A stretch of 64,000 nucleotides of DNA. It comes from Pseudoalteromonas luteoviolacea H33-S. GTDB lineage: Bacteria; Pseudomonadota; Gammaproteobacteria; Enterobacterales; Alteromonadaceae. Positions within the stretch are counted from its first letter, which is position 1. Every line of letters begins with the position of its first letter. Below, piece after piece: positions 47,862-56,111 of the stretch. A program made the translations under genes and the position numbers. The notes beneath the pieces are model-generated. The model saw only the letters and a program-made list of their open reading frames with translations, ran no database searches and was not told the DNA's origin. Where the stretch lies: assembly GCF_001625695.1 (NCBI RefSeq), contig NZ_AUXY01000013.1, positions 85,386 through 149,385 on the forward strand. Reading direction: 5' to 3'.

Positions 47862-49087
47862 TGGCGGCGTTTGAATATCGTGCCTTGGATGCAAAAGGCA
47901 AGGAAAAAAAAGGCATTTTAGAGGCCGATACTGCCAAACAAGTTAGGCAGATGCTGCGCGAAAAGGCAATGATGCCACTTGAAGTTGAGCCAGCAGCTGA
48001 AAAAGAAAAGTCTCAATCTACTGGCGGGTTCAGTTTATCGAGAGGGTATAAGCCTTCTGTCAGTGATATTGCACTGATAACGCGACAGCTTGCAACTTTG
48101 ATACAGTCATCATTACCTGTGGAAGCGGCAGTCATGGCCGTTGCTGAGCAGTGTGAAAAACCAAGGTTGAAGCGCATGTTAATGGCTGTGCGTTCAAAAG
48201 TGGTAGAGGGTTACACGCTGGCAGATGGCATGTCAGATTTCCCGCATGTTTTCGATAATTTATACCGCTCTATGGTTGCTGCAGGTGAAAAATCAGGTCA
48301 CCTCGACGAAGTATTGAACCGCTTAGCGGATTACACTGAGCAACGTCAGCATATGCGTAGCCAAATAACACAAGCCATGGTTTACCCAATAATTTTGGTC
48401 GTTTTTGCCATCGCAATTGTGACTGTGTTGTTAGGTACAGTTGTGCCTGAAATTTTAAAAACTTTTGAAAAGTCGAATCAAGTTTTACCTTGGACAACCG
48501 AATGGGTATTGGCAGCAAGTAACTTTGTACAAGATTACTGGATGCAATCAACGGTTGCTTTAGGCGGGGCAATTGTCGGTGTTCAGCAAACGTTAAAGCG
48601 TCCTAAAGCACGCTTTTGGTACGACACCAAATTACTGCAGTTACCGGGCATTGGTAAAATAAGTCGCGGCATTAACACTGCCCGATTTGCAAGAACGCTG
48701 AGTATTTTATCCTCAAGCGCGGTGCCGTTATTAGAAGGGATGAAAATTTCTGGTCAGGTACTAGAAAACGAGAAGATTAAAGCCGCTGTGGCAGAAGCCG
48801 CAACCCATGTTAGTGAAGGGGCGAGCCTCAAAGCAGCTTTACATCAAACAAAGCTATTTCCGCCAATGATGCTACATATGATTGCCAGTGGTGAAAAGTC
48901 TGGAGAGTTGGAGCAAATGTTAGAACGTGCAGCCAACAACCAAGACAGGGAGTTTGAAAGTATGGTAAGTGTCTCACTTAAACTACTTGAACCGGCGATG
49001 ATTGCCAGTATGGCATTAATTGTACTCTTCATCGTTATGGCGATACTCCAACCTATTATGGCAATGAACAAAGCAATTGGTTTGTAG
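47861..49087 (+). CDS. gspF: Type II secretion inner-membrane platform protein GspF
   Basis: A 408-residue polytopic platform protein that contacts GspE. It starts AAFEYRALDAKGKEKKGILEAD (family signature), has two repeats of the T2SSF domain (ITRQLATLIQSSLPVEAAV and RFARTLSILSSSAVPLLEGM) and three membrane helices, the last at the C-terminus (MIASMALIVLFIVMAILQPIMAM). One-base overlap with gspE. Confidence 0.97.
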   Translation: MAAFEYRALDAKGKEKKGILEADTAKQVRQMLREKAMMPLEVEPAAEKEKSQSTGGFSLSRGYKPSVSDIALITRQLATLIQSSLPVEAAVMAVAEQCEKPRLKRMLMAVRSKVVEGYTLADGMSDFPHVFDNLYRSMVAAGEKSGHLDEVLNRLADYTEQRQHMRSQITQAMVYPIILVVFAIAIVTVLLGTVVPEILKTFEKSNQVLPWTTEWVLAASNFVQDYWMQSTVALGGAIVGVQQTLKRPKARFWYDTKLLQLPGIGKISRGINTARFARTLSILSSSAVPLLEGMKISGQVLENEKIKAAVAEAATHVSEGASLKAALHQTKLFPPMMLHMIASGEKSGELEQMLERAANNQDREFESMVSVSLKLLEPAMIASMALIVLFIVMAILQPIMAMNKAIGL

Positions 49088-49160
49088 TCAACATATTTAA
49101 AGATAAACACACTGGACTACACACACGTGTAGCCAATGCAACAGCATAGAGGTATAAATT

Positions 49161-49586
49161 GTGAAGAAACAGTCTGGTTTTTCATTACTAGAGGTAATGG
49201 TAGTACTGGTTATTATCGGTATGATTATGTCAATTGTGGCACCTAATATCATGGGTAACCAAGAACAAGCTGCTATTGATAAAGCTAATCTAGACATCAC
49301 GCAAATTGAAAGCGCGATGAAAATATACAAGCTTCAAAACAAACGCTACCCTACAACGGAGCAAGGCTTAGAAGCGTTGGTTGAGAAAACAACGATCGAT
49401 CCAGTGCCAAAGCGTTTTCCAGATGGCGGCTTCCTAAACGAGTTACCTCTAGATCCATGGGATAACCCTTATCAGCTAGTTAGCCCTGGTGAAATTGGCA
49501 AAATTGATATTTTCTCTATGGGTCCAGATGGTGAAGTCGGTACTGAGGATGATATCGGTAACTGGAGAGATGAAGAAGATCGCTAA
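49161..49586 (+). CDS. gspG: Major pseudopilin GspG
   Basis: The main subunit of the periplasmic pseudopilus. The 141-residue prepilin has a short leader KKQSG cleaved before FSLLEVMVVLVIIGM (Glu at +5). The C-terminal calcium-binding type region GPDGEVGTEDDIGNW is standard. The start is GTG with AGAGG upstream (49149-49153). A 73-base gap after gspF is the longest inside the operon. Confidence 0.98.
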   Translation: MKKQSGFSLLEVMVVLVIIGMIMSIVAPNIMGNQEQAAIDKANLDITQIESAMKIYKLQNKRYPTTEQGLEALVEKTTIDPVPKRFPDGGFLNELPLDPWDNPYQLVSPGEIGKIDIFSMGPDGEVGTEDDIGNWRDEEDR

Positions 49587-50188
49587 TGTCGTACCCTGTG
49601 AATTACTCAACTCAATTACCTAAAAAATCTCAAGGCTTTAGTCTTTTGGAGATCTTAGTGGTTATCCTGATCATTGGTTTTTCAATAAAGATCGTCACAT
49701 TTACCGTTGGTGAAAGTGCTGAAGACTTGTTGGAAAAAGAAGCATTGAAATTACATGGCATTGTGAATATGGCGTCAGAGTTTGCTGTGCTGAATCAGGT
49801 TGAGTTGGGTTTTCACTTGGATAAAAGTACCTTAGAGTTCTTGGTCTTCGACGGTGAGCAGTGGACCACTTTCGAAGCCGAAGAGCTTTACAAGCCAATA
49901 GAATACGGCGAAGAGTATAAAATAGAATTGATTTTAGAAGACTTGTCTTGGTCACAAGATAACTTGCTTGAGCAGTCGAATTGGCAGGAAATAATGGGCT
50001 CAGGTGATAATGACAATTTGCTTGAGCTTAAGAAGAAGAAGATCCCTCAAGTACTCATCTTATCGTCTGGAGAAGTCAGTGCGTTTCAACTCTCTTTAGA
50101 ATTGAGCGAAGAACCAGAGCCTGTTTATTACGTTGAAGGTGAGTTTATGGCACCTGTGAAGTTGCGCAGGGAGCCGGCATATGACTAA
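49586..50188 (+). CDS. gspH: Minor pseudopilin GspH
   Basis: A 200-residue minor pseudopilin. The prepilin site is KKSQG-FSLLEILVVILIIGFS, after a slightly long 18-residue leader. The rest is an acidic soluble domain with the conserved C-terminal strands. It overlaps gspG by one base and gspI by 8 bases. Confidence 0.93.
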   Translation: MSYPVNYSTQLPKKSQGFSLLEILVVILIIGFSIKIVTFTVGESAEDLLEKEALKLHGIVNMASEFAVLNQVELGFHLDKSTLEFLVFDGEQWTTFEAEELYKPIEYGEEYKIELILEDLSWSQDNLLEQSNWQEIMGSGDNDNLLELKKKKIPQVLILSSGEVSAFQLSLELSEEPEPVYYVEGEFMAPVKLRREPAYD

Positions 50189-50561
50189 TCAAAAAGGCTT
50201 TACCCTACTTGAGGTGATGGTCGCAATGGGGATCTGTGCGGTTGCGGGGATCGCAGCTTTGCAAGCGACAGGCGCCCATATCAATAATATGAGCATCATT
50301 GAGCAACAAACTTATGCATCTTGGGTTGCTGAAAACCAGATGGTGATGGCGCGTACCAAAGCCAGTGGCGGTAAATGGAATGGCAAAAACTCTGATAGTG
50401 GTGATGCAGAACTAGCTGGGCACAAGTGGTACTGGAGCCAAAAGGTAGAAAAGACTGCAGATGCTGAATTTGTGAAATTGACGATTGAAGTATTTGAAGA
50501 TGAAAGCAGAGAAAACTCGGTTTATGACTTGACTACTTTTATGTATAAGGGCAAGAAGTGA
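50181..50561 (+). CDS. gspI: Minor pseudopilin GspI
   Basis: A 126-residue minor pseudopilin with leader TNQKG before FTLLEVMVAMGICAVAG and the typical NQMVMARTKASGGKW segment after the first helix. It forms the pseudopilus tip with GspJ and GspK. Overlap with gspJ by one base (TGATG). Confidence 0.95.
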   Translation: MTNQKGFTLLEVMVAMGICAVAGIAALQATGAHINNMSIIEQQTYASWVAENQMVMARTKASGGKWNGKNSDSGDAELAGHKWYWSQKVEKTADAEFVKLTIEVFEDESRENSVYDLTTFMYKGKK

Positions 50562-51298
50562 TGGCTTATACAAAGCGCAAACAAGCCGGTTTTACTCTTA
50601 TAGAGGTTATGGTTGCCCTGGTCATTTTAGCCTTTATTGTCACTGCGTCACATCAGATCTTAGACACATCTATTATGGCCAAAGAGGCTTCGGATGAGAC
50701 CATCGCAGAGCTTGAAGGGCTTCAAACAACTTTCAGATTGATGGATCAAGATTTTAATCAAATGACTAAGCGAGAAGTGCGTAATGAAGCGGGAGACTTT
50801 AGCCCGACTTACATTATTCATGGGCGCTATTCTTTAGAAAGTCAATATGATGGTATTGCATTTATCCGCGATGGTTGGACAAACCCTGTCAGTTTATTAC
50901 CTCGCTCTGAACTTCAGGGTGTCGGTTATCGCGTAAAAGAGGATAAATTAGAGCGTATTTATCGCGTTTATATTGATGAACTTGATGGTACTGAGCCTCG
51001 TGTGCAAGTATTGCTAGATAATGTAGAAGAGCTCAAGTTTGAGTTTTTGGACGATAAGCAAAAATGGCAAGATAATTGGCAAATAAAGGCACTGCCACTT
51101 GCGGTCGCTGTGACCATTCAACGACAAGACTCAGAGCCCCTAAGGCGTATTTTTTTAACCCCAGGTGATGGCAAAGTGCAACAAGCCAAAGCAGCGCAAA
51201 GCAATGGTAGTGGTGTCAACAATGGGTTAGATGACGGACTCAATCGTAACGGCAACAATTCAGGCGGAAATACCAACCAAAGGGGAGGTAAGCCATGA
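50561..51298 (+). CDS. gspJ: Minor pseudopilin GspJ
   Basis: A 245-residue minor pseudopilin with prepilin site KQAG-FTLIEVMVALVILAF. It has the family LQTTFRLMDQDFNQMTKREVR segment and a Gly/Asn-rich C-terminal tail (about 210-245). The ATG at 50561 overlaps the gspI stop; a GTG three bases earlier is in frame. Confidence 0.95.
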   Translation: MAYTKRKQAGFTLIEVMVALVILAFIVTASHQILDTSIMAKEASDETIAELEGLQTTFRLMDQDFNQMTKREVRNEAGDFSPTYIIHGRYSLESQYDGIAFIRDGWTNPVSLLPRSELQGVGYRVKEDKLERIYRVYIDELDGTEPRVQVLLDNVEELKFEFLDDKQKWQDNWQIKALPLAVAVTIQRQDSEPLRRIFLTPGDGKVQQAKAAQSNGSGVNNGLDDGLNRNGNNSGGNTNQRGGKP

Positions 51299-52275
51299 AG
51301 AAACAACAAGGTGCAGCGCTGATAATCGTGCTTTTTATCGTTGCCTTAGCAGCGAGCCTTGCGGCGGAGATGTCGTCATCCTTGATGGTTCAAGTGCAAA
51401 AGGTCGCGAACACACAAACGCATCAACAAGCAAAATGGTATAGCTACGGCACTGAAGAATTAGTTAAAAAAGTATTGTTAGATAGCCGTGAGGACGACCC
51501 TGATAAGGTTCACTTAGGTCAGCCGTGGGCGATTGATGAGGTGCCTTACCCAGTTGATGACGGCACTTTAAGTGGCAAAGTTACGGACCTGCAAGCATGT
51601 TTAAATTTGAATGCCTTAAGAGCACCTAAAGACCAGAGTGGTAGTACTAACGCTACGAACCCTGCACATAGAGCGTTGTTGGAGTTATTGAAAAATATTG
51701 AAGATTTGCCTGCGCAAGAAAGCGAAGAAGCGATGGCTGACAGTGTTTATGACTGGCTCGATGAAGATAGCATTACATTTCGCTCAGGTGCAGAAGAAGA
51801 CGAGTATATGTCTAGGCAGATGCCTTATATGACAGCAAATAACTTGATGGCATCTGAAAGCGAACTAAGGGTGATCAAAGGATTTAATCCGCTCGTTATG
51901 GAAAAGTTATTGCCCTACGTATGCGTGATACCAGGCAGCACTGATTTAGCCATCAATGTAAACACCGTTTTGCCTGAACAAGCGCTTTTATTAAGTGCAT
52001 TGCTCGAGGGGTTAAGTCTTTCAGGTGCAGAAGCCGTCATTGCAGCGCGCCCAGAAGAAGGGTTTGATAATTTACAAGATTTCTTTACAGAAGCAAAAAA
52101 TCAAGGTGCTCAGGATACTAAAAAAGCTGAGAAAATTTTCACAATAACAAGCAATTATTTTAAGTTGCGTGCTAAGGCATCCTTTGATGAGCGGTTGTTT
52201 AAAATGACCTCAATACTCGAAATAAAAGAAGGTCGAGCAACTGTTTTGGCACGTAAGTTTGGAGGCGTTCAGTGA
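51295..52275 (+). CDS. gspK: Minor pseudopilin GspK
   Basis: The large tip pseudopilin. The 326-residue product begins KKQQG-AALIIVLFIVALAASLA; it lacks the Glu at +5, as is normal for GspK. A large insertion domain follows (DSVYDWLDEDSITF, and the helix-hairpin-helix-like FNPLVMEKLLPYVCVIP region). Overlaps of 4 bases on both sides. Confidence 0.95.
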   Translation: MKKQQGAALIIVLFIVALAASLAAEMSSSLMVQVQKVANTQTHQQAKWYSYGTEELVKKVLLDSREDDPDKVHLGQPWAIDEVPYPVDDGTLSGKVTDLQACLNLNALRAPKDQSGSTNATNPAHRALLELLKNIEDLPAQESEEAMADSVYDWLDEDSITFRSGAEEDEYMSRQMPYMTANNLMASESELRVIKGFNPLVMEKLLPYVCVIPGSTDLAINVNTVLPEQALLLSALLEGLSLSGAEAVIAARPEEGFDNLQDFFTEAKNQGAQDTKKAEKIFTITSNYFKLRAKASFDERLFKMTSILEIKEGRATVLARKFGGVQ

Positions 52276-53480
52276 CAGAAAAATTATTGGTCCGTGTAGG
52301 CCAGTCACAGCAGGAACCTGTCAGTTGGTTAGTTTGGTCTGATTCGGATTCACAGATCATTGCCAGCGGTGAGTTAGAGCACAGTGGGTTACTTGGAGAG
52401 TTAACAGAAAAAGCATCAGGGCGCAGCGTTGCGTTACTGTTGCCAGCATCAAGTGTACAGCTTAAGCAAGTTGCACTGCCAACAAAGTGGAATCGTAAAT
52501 TAGAACGTGCGCTACCGTTTATGTTGGAAGAGCACGTCGCTAGTGACATTGACGACATATTTATTGCGATTGGTGAGCCCGAAACCATTGAAGAAAAGCA
52601 CTTTATCAACATTGCAATATGTGATCTGACTTGGTTACAAGAATGGATTGCTGTGTTTAGTGATTTTGATATTGAGCCAAATGTTATTGTGCCTGATGCT
52701 CTGCTGTTGCCTGATACACAAGAGAATACGCTCAGTGCGATCCAGCTACAGCAGCAGTGGCTATTTAAAGGCAATAGCTGGCATATCGGTGCGGTAGAGT
52801 TAGATTGGGTGAACGACTATTTAATGCTGTCACCTGAGTCAGAAATAGTCCATTATAGCCCGGCAGATACACTCTCAACGAGCAAAGTTTTAAGCGCCAA
52901 AGAGGCTGAATACGATTTGCCTTTGGCTATTTTTGCGCAGAGCCTGAACACAGCCCCGATTAATTTACGTCAAGGGCCATTTGCAGCGAAGATAAAGCAG
53001 CCGCAATGGTGGCGTGATTGGAAGGCGGGTGTTATTGCCGCCGGTGTGGCATTATTAGCGTTCGTGTCGGTCAAATCTGCTCAGTTATTCATGCTGCAAC
53101 AAGAAGCCGATGCGTATAAAGCGCAGGCGATGAGCGTGTATAAACAAGCGTTTCCAAACAAAGTAGTTCGTCCTCACTTATTACGTAAGCAAATTCAAAA
53201 TGAATTAGATGCACTCAGTGGTGGCGAACAAGGTGGGTTTTTAGAGCTGACAGATCATTTTGTATCTATCTACTCACAAGTGAATGATTTCAGTCCTGAG
53301 ACATTCAGATATGATCGTAAACGTAATGAACTGAGAATTAGGGCGAAGGCCAAAGGGTTCCAAGTATTTAGCCAAGTGAAGTCTATCCTTGAACAGCGTG
53401 GTATTGAAGTTCAGCAAGGGGCACTTAATAATGATGGTGATTACGTTATTGGTGAGATCAGAATTAGAGGTGCAGCATGA
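52272..53480 (+). CDS. gspL: Type II secretion protein GspL
   Basis: A bitopic inner-membrane protein linking the GspE ATPase to the platform. The 402-residue product has an actin-like cytoplasmic domain (about 1-235, with WNRKLERALPFMLEEHVA), one helix (AGVIAAGVALLAFVSVKSAQ, about 250-270) and a periplasmic ferredoxin-like domain. Start GTG overlapping the gspK stop. Confidence 0.94.
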   Translation: MTEKLLVRVGQSQQEPVSWLVWSDSDSQIIASGELEHSGLLGELTEKASGRSVALLLPASSVQLKQVALPTKWNRKLERALPFMLEEHVASDIDDIFIAIGEPETIEEKHFINIAICDLTWLQEWIAVFSDFDIEPNVIVPDALLLPDTQENTLSAIQLQQQWLFKGNSWHIGAVELDWVNDYLMLSPESEIVHYSPADTLSTSKVLSAKEAEYDLPLAIFAQSLNTAPINLRQGPFAAKIKQPQWWRDWKAGVIAAGVALLAFVSVKSAQLFMLQQEADAYKAQAMSVYKQAFPNKVVRPHLLRKQIQNELDALSGGEQGGFLELTDHFVSIYSQVNDFSPETFRYDRKRNELRIRAKAKGFQVFSQVKSILEQRGIEVQQGALNNDGDYVIGEIRIRGAA

Positions 53481-53953
53481 AGCAGCAAGTGATTAATTAC
53501 TGGCAATCGCTAAAAGAGCAAGAGCAAAAACTATTGATCGTTGCTGGCTTTGTATTCGTGATTTTTGTTCTGATTATGGGCGTAATTAAACCGCTTAATG
53601 CGGGGGTAGAGAAAGCTCGTGCGGACCTACAAAAGCAGCAAAATTTGCACGCTTGGGTATCCAAAAGTGTGGCGGAGCTTAAGGCCAGCGGTGCAGGTCA
53701 AGCGACTTCTCGCAATCAAAATTTAACTCAGTTAGTAAATCGTACTCGTGGCAGACATGGGATCCAGATTAGTAAGATGCAACCCAGAGATAATACATTA
53801 CGTATTAATATTGACAATGTAGAGTTTAATAAATTGGTTAGTTGGTTAGATGTGTTGACCAATCAGCATGGTGTAAAAGTTGCTAATCTTGATTTAGGCG
53901 AAGAGCCACAACAAGGATATGTGCGCGTTAGTCGTTTGGTGTTAGAGAATTAA
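53477..53953 (+). CDS. gspM: Type II secretion protein GspM
   Basis: The 158-residue partner of GspL. It has one N-terminal helix (LLIVAGFVFVIFVLIMGVI) after a short cytoplasmic segment WQSLKEQEQK and a periplasmic ferredoxin-like domain ending RVSRLVLEN. It overlaps gspL by 4 bases. Confidence 0.94.
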   Translation: MKQQVINYWQSLKEQEQKLLIVAGFVFVIFVLIMGVIKPLNAGVEKARADLQKQQNLHAWVSKSVAELKASGAGQATSRNQNLTQLVNRTRGRHGIQISKMQPRDNTLRINIDNVEFNKLVSWLDVLTNQHGVKVANLDLGEEPQQGYVRVSRLVLEN

Positions 53954-53955
53954 AT

Positions 53956-54714
53956 ATGAAAAATGCAGTTAGTGTAGTATTGGCTTTCTTATTTGCGTTT
54001 ATCGTTTTTACGATTGTTAGTATTCCAGCACCAGTCGCTTTGCAATTGGTGAAGTCTCATATTCCGAAAGACGTTCGTTTGGGCGCTGTAACAGGATCTT
54101 TTTGGGAAGGCCAAATTAGTGGTGTTCAATACCAAAACCTGCGCTTTAATGATGTTAAGTGGCAATTAAATGGGTGGGCCTTATTCACAGGTCAGGTTCA
54201 AGGTAAGCTGAATTTTGGTAATGCGCGTCGCTCAGATGAATTATCTGGTCGAAGTAACTTTGCTTTTTCATTATTTGATAACAGTGTTGAGCTAGGCAAA
54301 ACGACATTACGTTTTAGCGTTGAACAAGCGATGCGCCAAGTCAATCTGCCACTACCAGTCGATGCAAAAGGCAGAGTTATTCTAGAGCTTGACGAATATA
54401 ATAGTGGACAGCCTTATTGTGAGAGCTTAAAAGGTGATATCAGCAGCCCAGAGATCCAAGTGAAAGGCATGTCTGGTTGGTTCAGCATTGGTGATTTAAG
54501 TGGGTTATTAAGCTGTAAATCAGGTGATATTGCCGTTGTGGTTGAACCTGAAAACTTACTGGGTTTACGTGCTGATGCAACGTTGGCGGAGAATATGAAA
54601 TTTAAGGTTGCTGGCAATATTAAACCTGATGCGTCATTGCCTAAAGAAGTTCATGATGCCGTTAAATTCTTGGGACGCCCTGACTCTCAAGGTCGATATC
54701 CAGTGAGTATGTAG
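53956..54714 (+). CDS. gspN: Type II secretion protein GspN
   Basis: A 252-residue membrane-anchored protein present in some gsp operons, with an N-terminal helix (VVLAFLFAFIVFTIVSIPAPVAL) and the family stretch VRLGAVTGSFWEGQISGV. Its precise role is unclear. It is the last gsp gene; gspA/B and the prepilin peptidase gspO are not in the window. Confidence 0.92.
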   Translation: MKNAVSVVLAFLFAFIVFTIVSIPAPVALQLVKSHIPKDVRLGAVTGSFWEGQISGVQYQNLRFNDVKWQLNGWALFTGQVQGKLNFGNARRSDELSGRSNFAFSLFDNSVELGKTTLRFSVEQAMRQVNLPLPVDAKGRVILELDEYNSGQPYCESLKGDISSPEIQVKGMSGWFSIGDLSGLLSCKSGDIAVVVEPENLLGLRADATLAENMKFKVAGNIKPDASLPKEVHDAVKFLGRPDSQGRYPVSM

Positions 54715-54716
54715 GA

Positions 54717-55304
54717 ATGATGGATTTTAGTTATCAGCCAGCACATGAGGCTTTACTTGTGAATTATCTGAGCCAGCGCGCTCAGACATATCCTGACGTA
54801 CTAGAGCTTAAGTCGCTAGAAGGTTTTTTGTTTGCAACTATATGCAGCCCAGATGGTGTTGAACCTGAAGCCTGGCTAAGCCATGTAACCGGTGCAGATG
54901 AACAGGTGTCTGAGGATGTTGTTTTTGCACTTTTAGCGCTACACCATCATATCAGTGAGCAAGTTTTTTCAAGCGGTTTTGCACTCCCTTTCGATTTGTC
55001 CTCCCCTTGGAGTGATAAGCAGTTATGGAGCACAGGATTTTTGCATGGTTGCCAAAGTTATTTGAATAAACTGAATCACAGTGACACTCTGTCAGATGAA
55101 CTCAAGCAGGCACTTGTAACCAGCACTGAATTGTTAGGCTTTTTCAGCCTGCAACTCGATCAAGTTGAGGTGTATTGTAAATCAATTGAAGTCGGAATTG
55201 AGACATTCATTGAACAACAATACCAGCTGGCCTCTGAAGTAGCACCAGCCTACGCTGAATTAATAGAACAAGTTGCGTTAAGTAGTGGCTTATACAACGA
55301 GTAA
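54717..55304 (+). CDS. UPF0149 (YgfB/YecA-like) family protein
   Basis: A 195-residue acidic, mostly helical protein. KSLEGFLFATICSPDGVEPEAWLSHVTG is a family signature (residues about 35-62), and WSTGFLHGCQSYL corresponds to the second conserved helix. The C-terminal SEC-C zinc motif found in YecA is absent. It begins 2 bases after gspN and may be cotranscribed with the secretion operon, though no link to secretion is known. Confidence 0.7.
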   Translation: MMDFSYQPAHEALLVNYLSQRAQTYPDVLELKSLEGFLFATICSPDGVEPEAWLSHVTGADEQVSEDVVFALLALHHHISEQVFSSGFALPFDLSSPWSDKQLWSTGFLHGCQSYLNKLNHSDTLSDELKQALVTSTELLGFFSLQLDQVEVYCKSIEVGIETFIEQQYQLASEVAPAYAELIEQVALSSGLYNE

Positions 55305-55332
55305 TTTTGAGATGTAGTTTGAGTTATTCAAC

Positions 55333-55539
55333 TCAAGCTACATCTAGTTCGATATGAGTGCAGCCTTTTGCGCATTGCGCCGTTGCTTTCTCACCTTCTT
55401 TAACCGCGACATTTAAAAAGATTGCTTGGCCGCATGCCTGGCAAAGGACCGTTTGTCCCTTCGCCAACTTTTTGAGCAATGCTTTTTGATCGTTGAACGA
55501 ACGCGCTCGAAGTTTATTAAATTGCGTTATGTCTATCAT
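55333..55539 (-). CDS. Small putative zinc-ribbon protein
   Basis: A 68-residue protein with four cysteines as C-x2-C (VLCQACGQ) and C-x3-C (AQCAKGCTH), spaced like a zinc ribbon. The N-terminus is helical (IDITQFNKLRARSFNDQKALLKKLAKG). It overlaps the upstream 118-residue gene by one base, so the two are translationally coupled. Family not recognised; nucleic-acid binding is only a possibility. Confidence 0.7.
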   Translation of the reverse strand: MIDITQFNKLRARSFNDQKALLKKLAKGQTVLCQACGQAIFLNVAVKEGEKATAQCAKGCTHIELDVA

Positions 55540-55895
55540 CAGAACTCAGCCTTTCTTATTGCTTTTGTCGTCACATCACAAATAGTTTGTAATTTTGGTC
55601 CAAAGAAGTACAAATTGAGTTCATGTTCTTGGCAGAAGCGTACGTGAAAAACTTTTACTTTTTCATCCGTAGCAAGCGCATCTTGCAGATATTCTTTTTC
55701 CGATGGTGTGAGATCTATCTCTTTAGCAATTTCATGCCGTGCTTGTTTTGCAGCAAGGCTATACTGGGTTTTGCTGGTTTCACCAAGGGTATCGACACCT
55801 TGTTGCAGCAGCTTATCTCTAGGCTCCTTGATCAAGGGGTGATCAATGGTAAACAGCGCCAGTATAATGAGTACAAGTAACAGGTATTTTTTCAT
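55539..55895 (-). CDS. Hypothetical membrane-anchored or secreted small protein
   Basis: A 118-residue protein with an N-terminal hydrophobic segment (KYLLLVLIILALFTI) and a charged domain containing two cysteines (RFCQEHELN, QTICDVTT). EIDLTPSEKEYLQDALATDEKVKVFHVRFC suggests a periplasmic helical domain, possibly with one disulfide. Cotranscribed with the downstream small zinc-ribbon gene. Family not recognised. Confidence 0.68.
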   Translation of the reverse strand: MKKYLLLVLIILALFTIDHPLIKEPRDKLLQQGVDTLGETSKTQYSLAAKQARHEIAKEIDLTPSEKEYLQDALATDEKVKVFHVRFCQEHELNLYFFGPKLQTICDVTTKAIRKAEF

Positions 55896-56043
55896 AAAGC
55901 TCGCAAATTTGATCTATTCGACTCAATCAAAGTCACAGTGTAATAAAATGCAAGAATCAAAAGCAAGCGAATTGCTCAGGAAATATTCGTAGTTTTTGTC
56001 ACCGTCGTGCGATTTATGGCTACGCTAATAGCGAGCTGTTGCA

Positions 56044-56049
56044 TATAAT
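56044..56049 (+). promoter_or_regulatory. Possible -10 element of ccoG
   Basis: A TATAAT 63 bases before the ccoG start. The hexamer 17 bases upstream (TACGCT) is a poor -35. Tentative. Confidence 0.3.
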
Positions 56050-56111
56050 ATCCTTAGTAAAAGTAAGGTCACTGTAGCGAGTAACCTGTCCAAAGCACTT
56101 AAGGAGCTTGT

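Noticed and set aside
49701..49955. Minus-strand frames within the gsp operon
   Set aside because: All are antisense to well-supported gsp genes and show no family features or start signals.
55908..55931. TTTGAT-N12-ATCAAA as an FNR box for ccoG
   Set aside because: FNR sites need four bases between half sites; here there are twelve, and the site is about 180 bases from ccoG.
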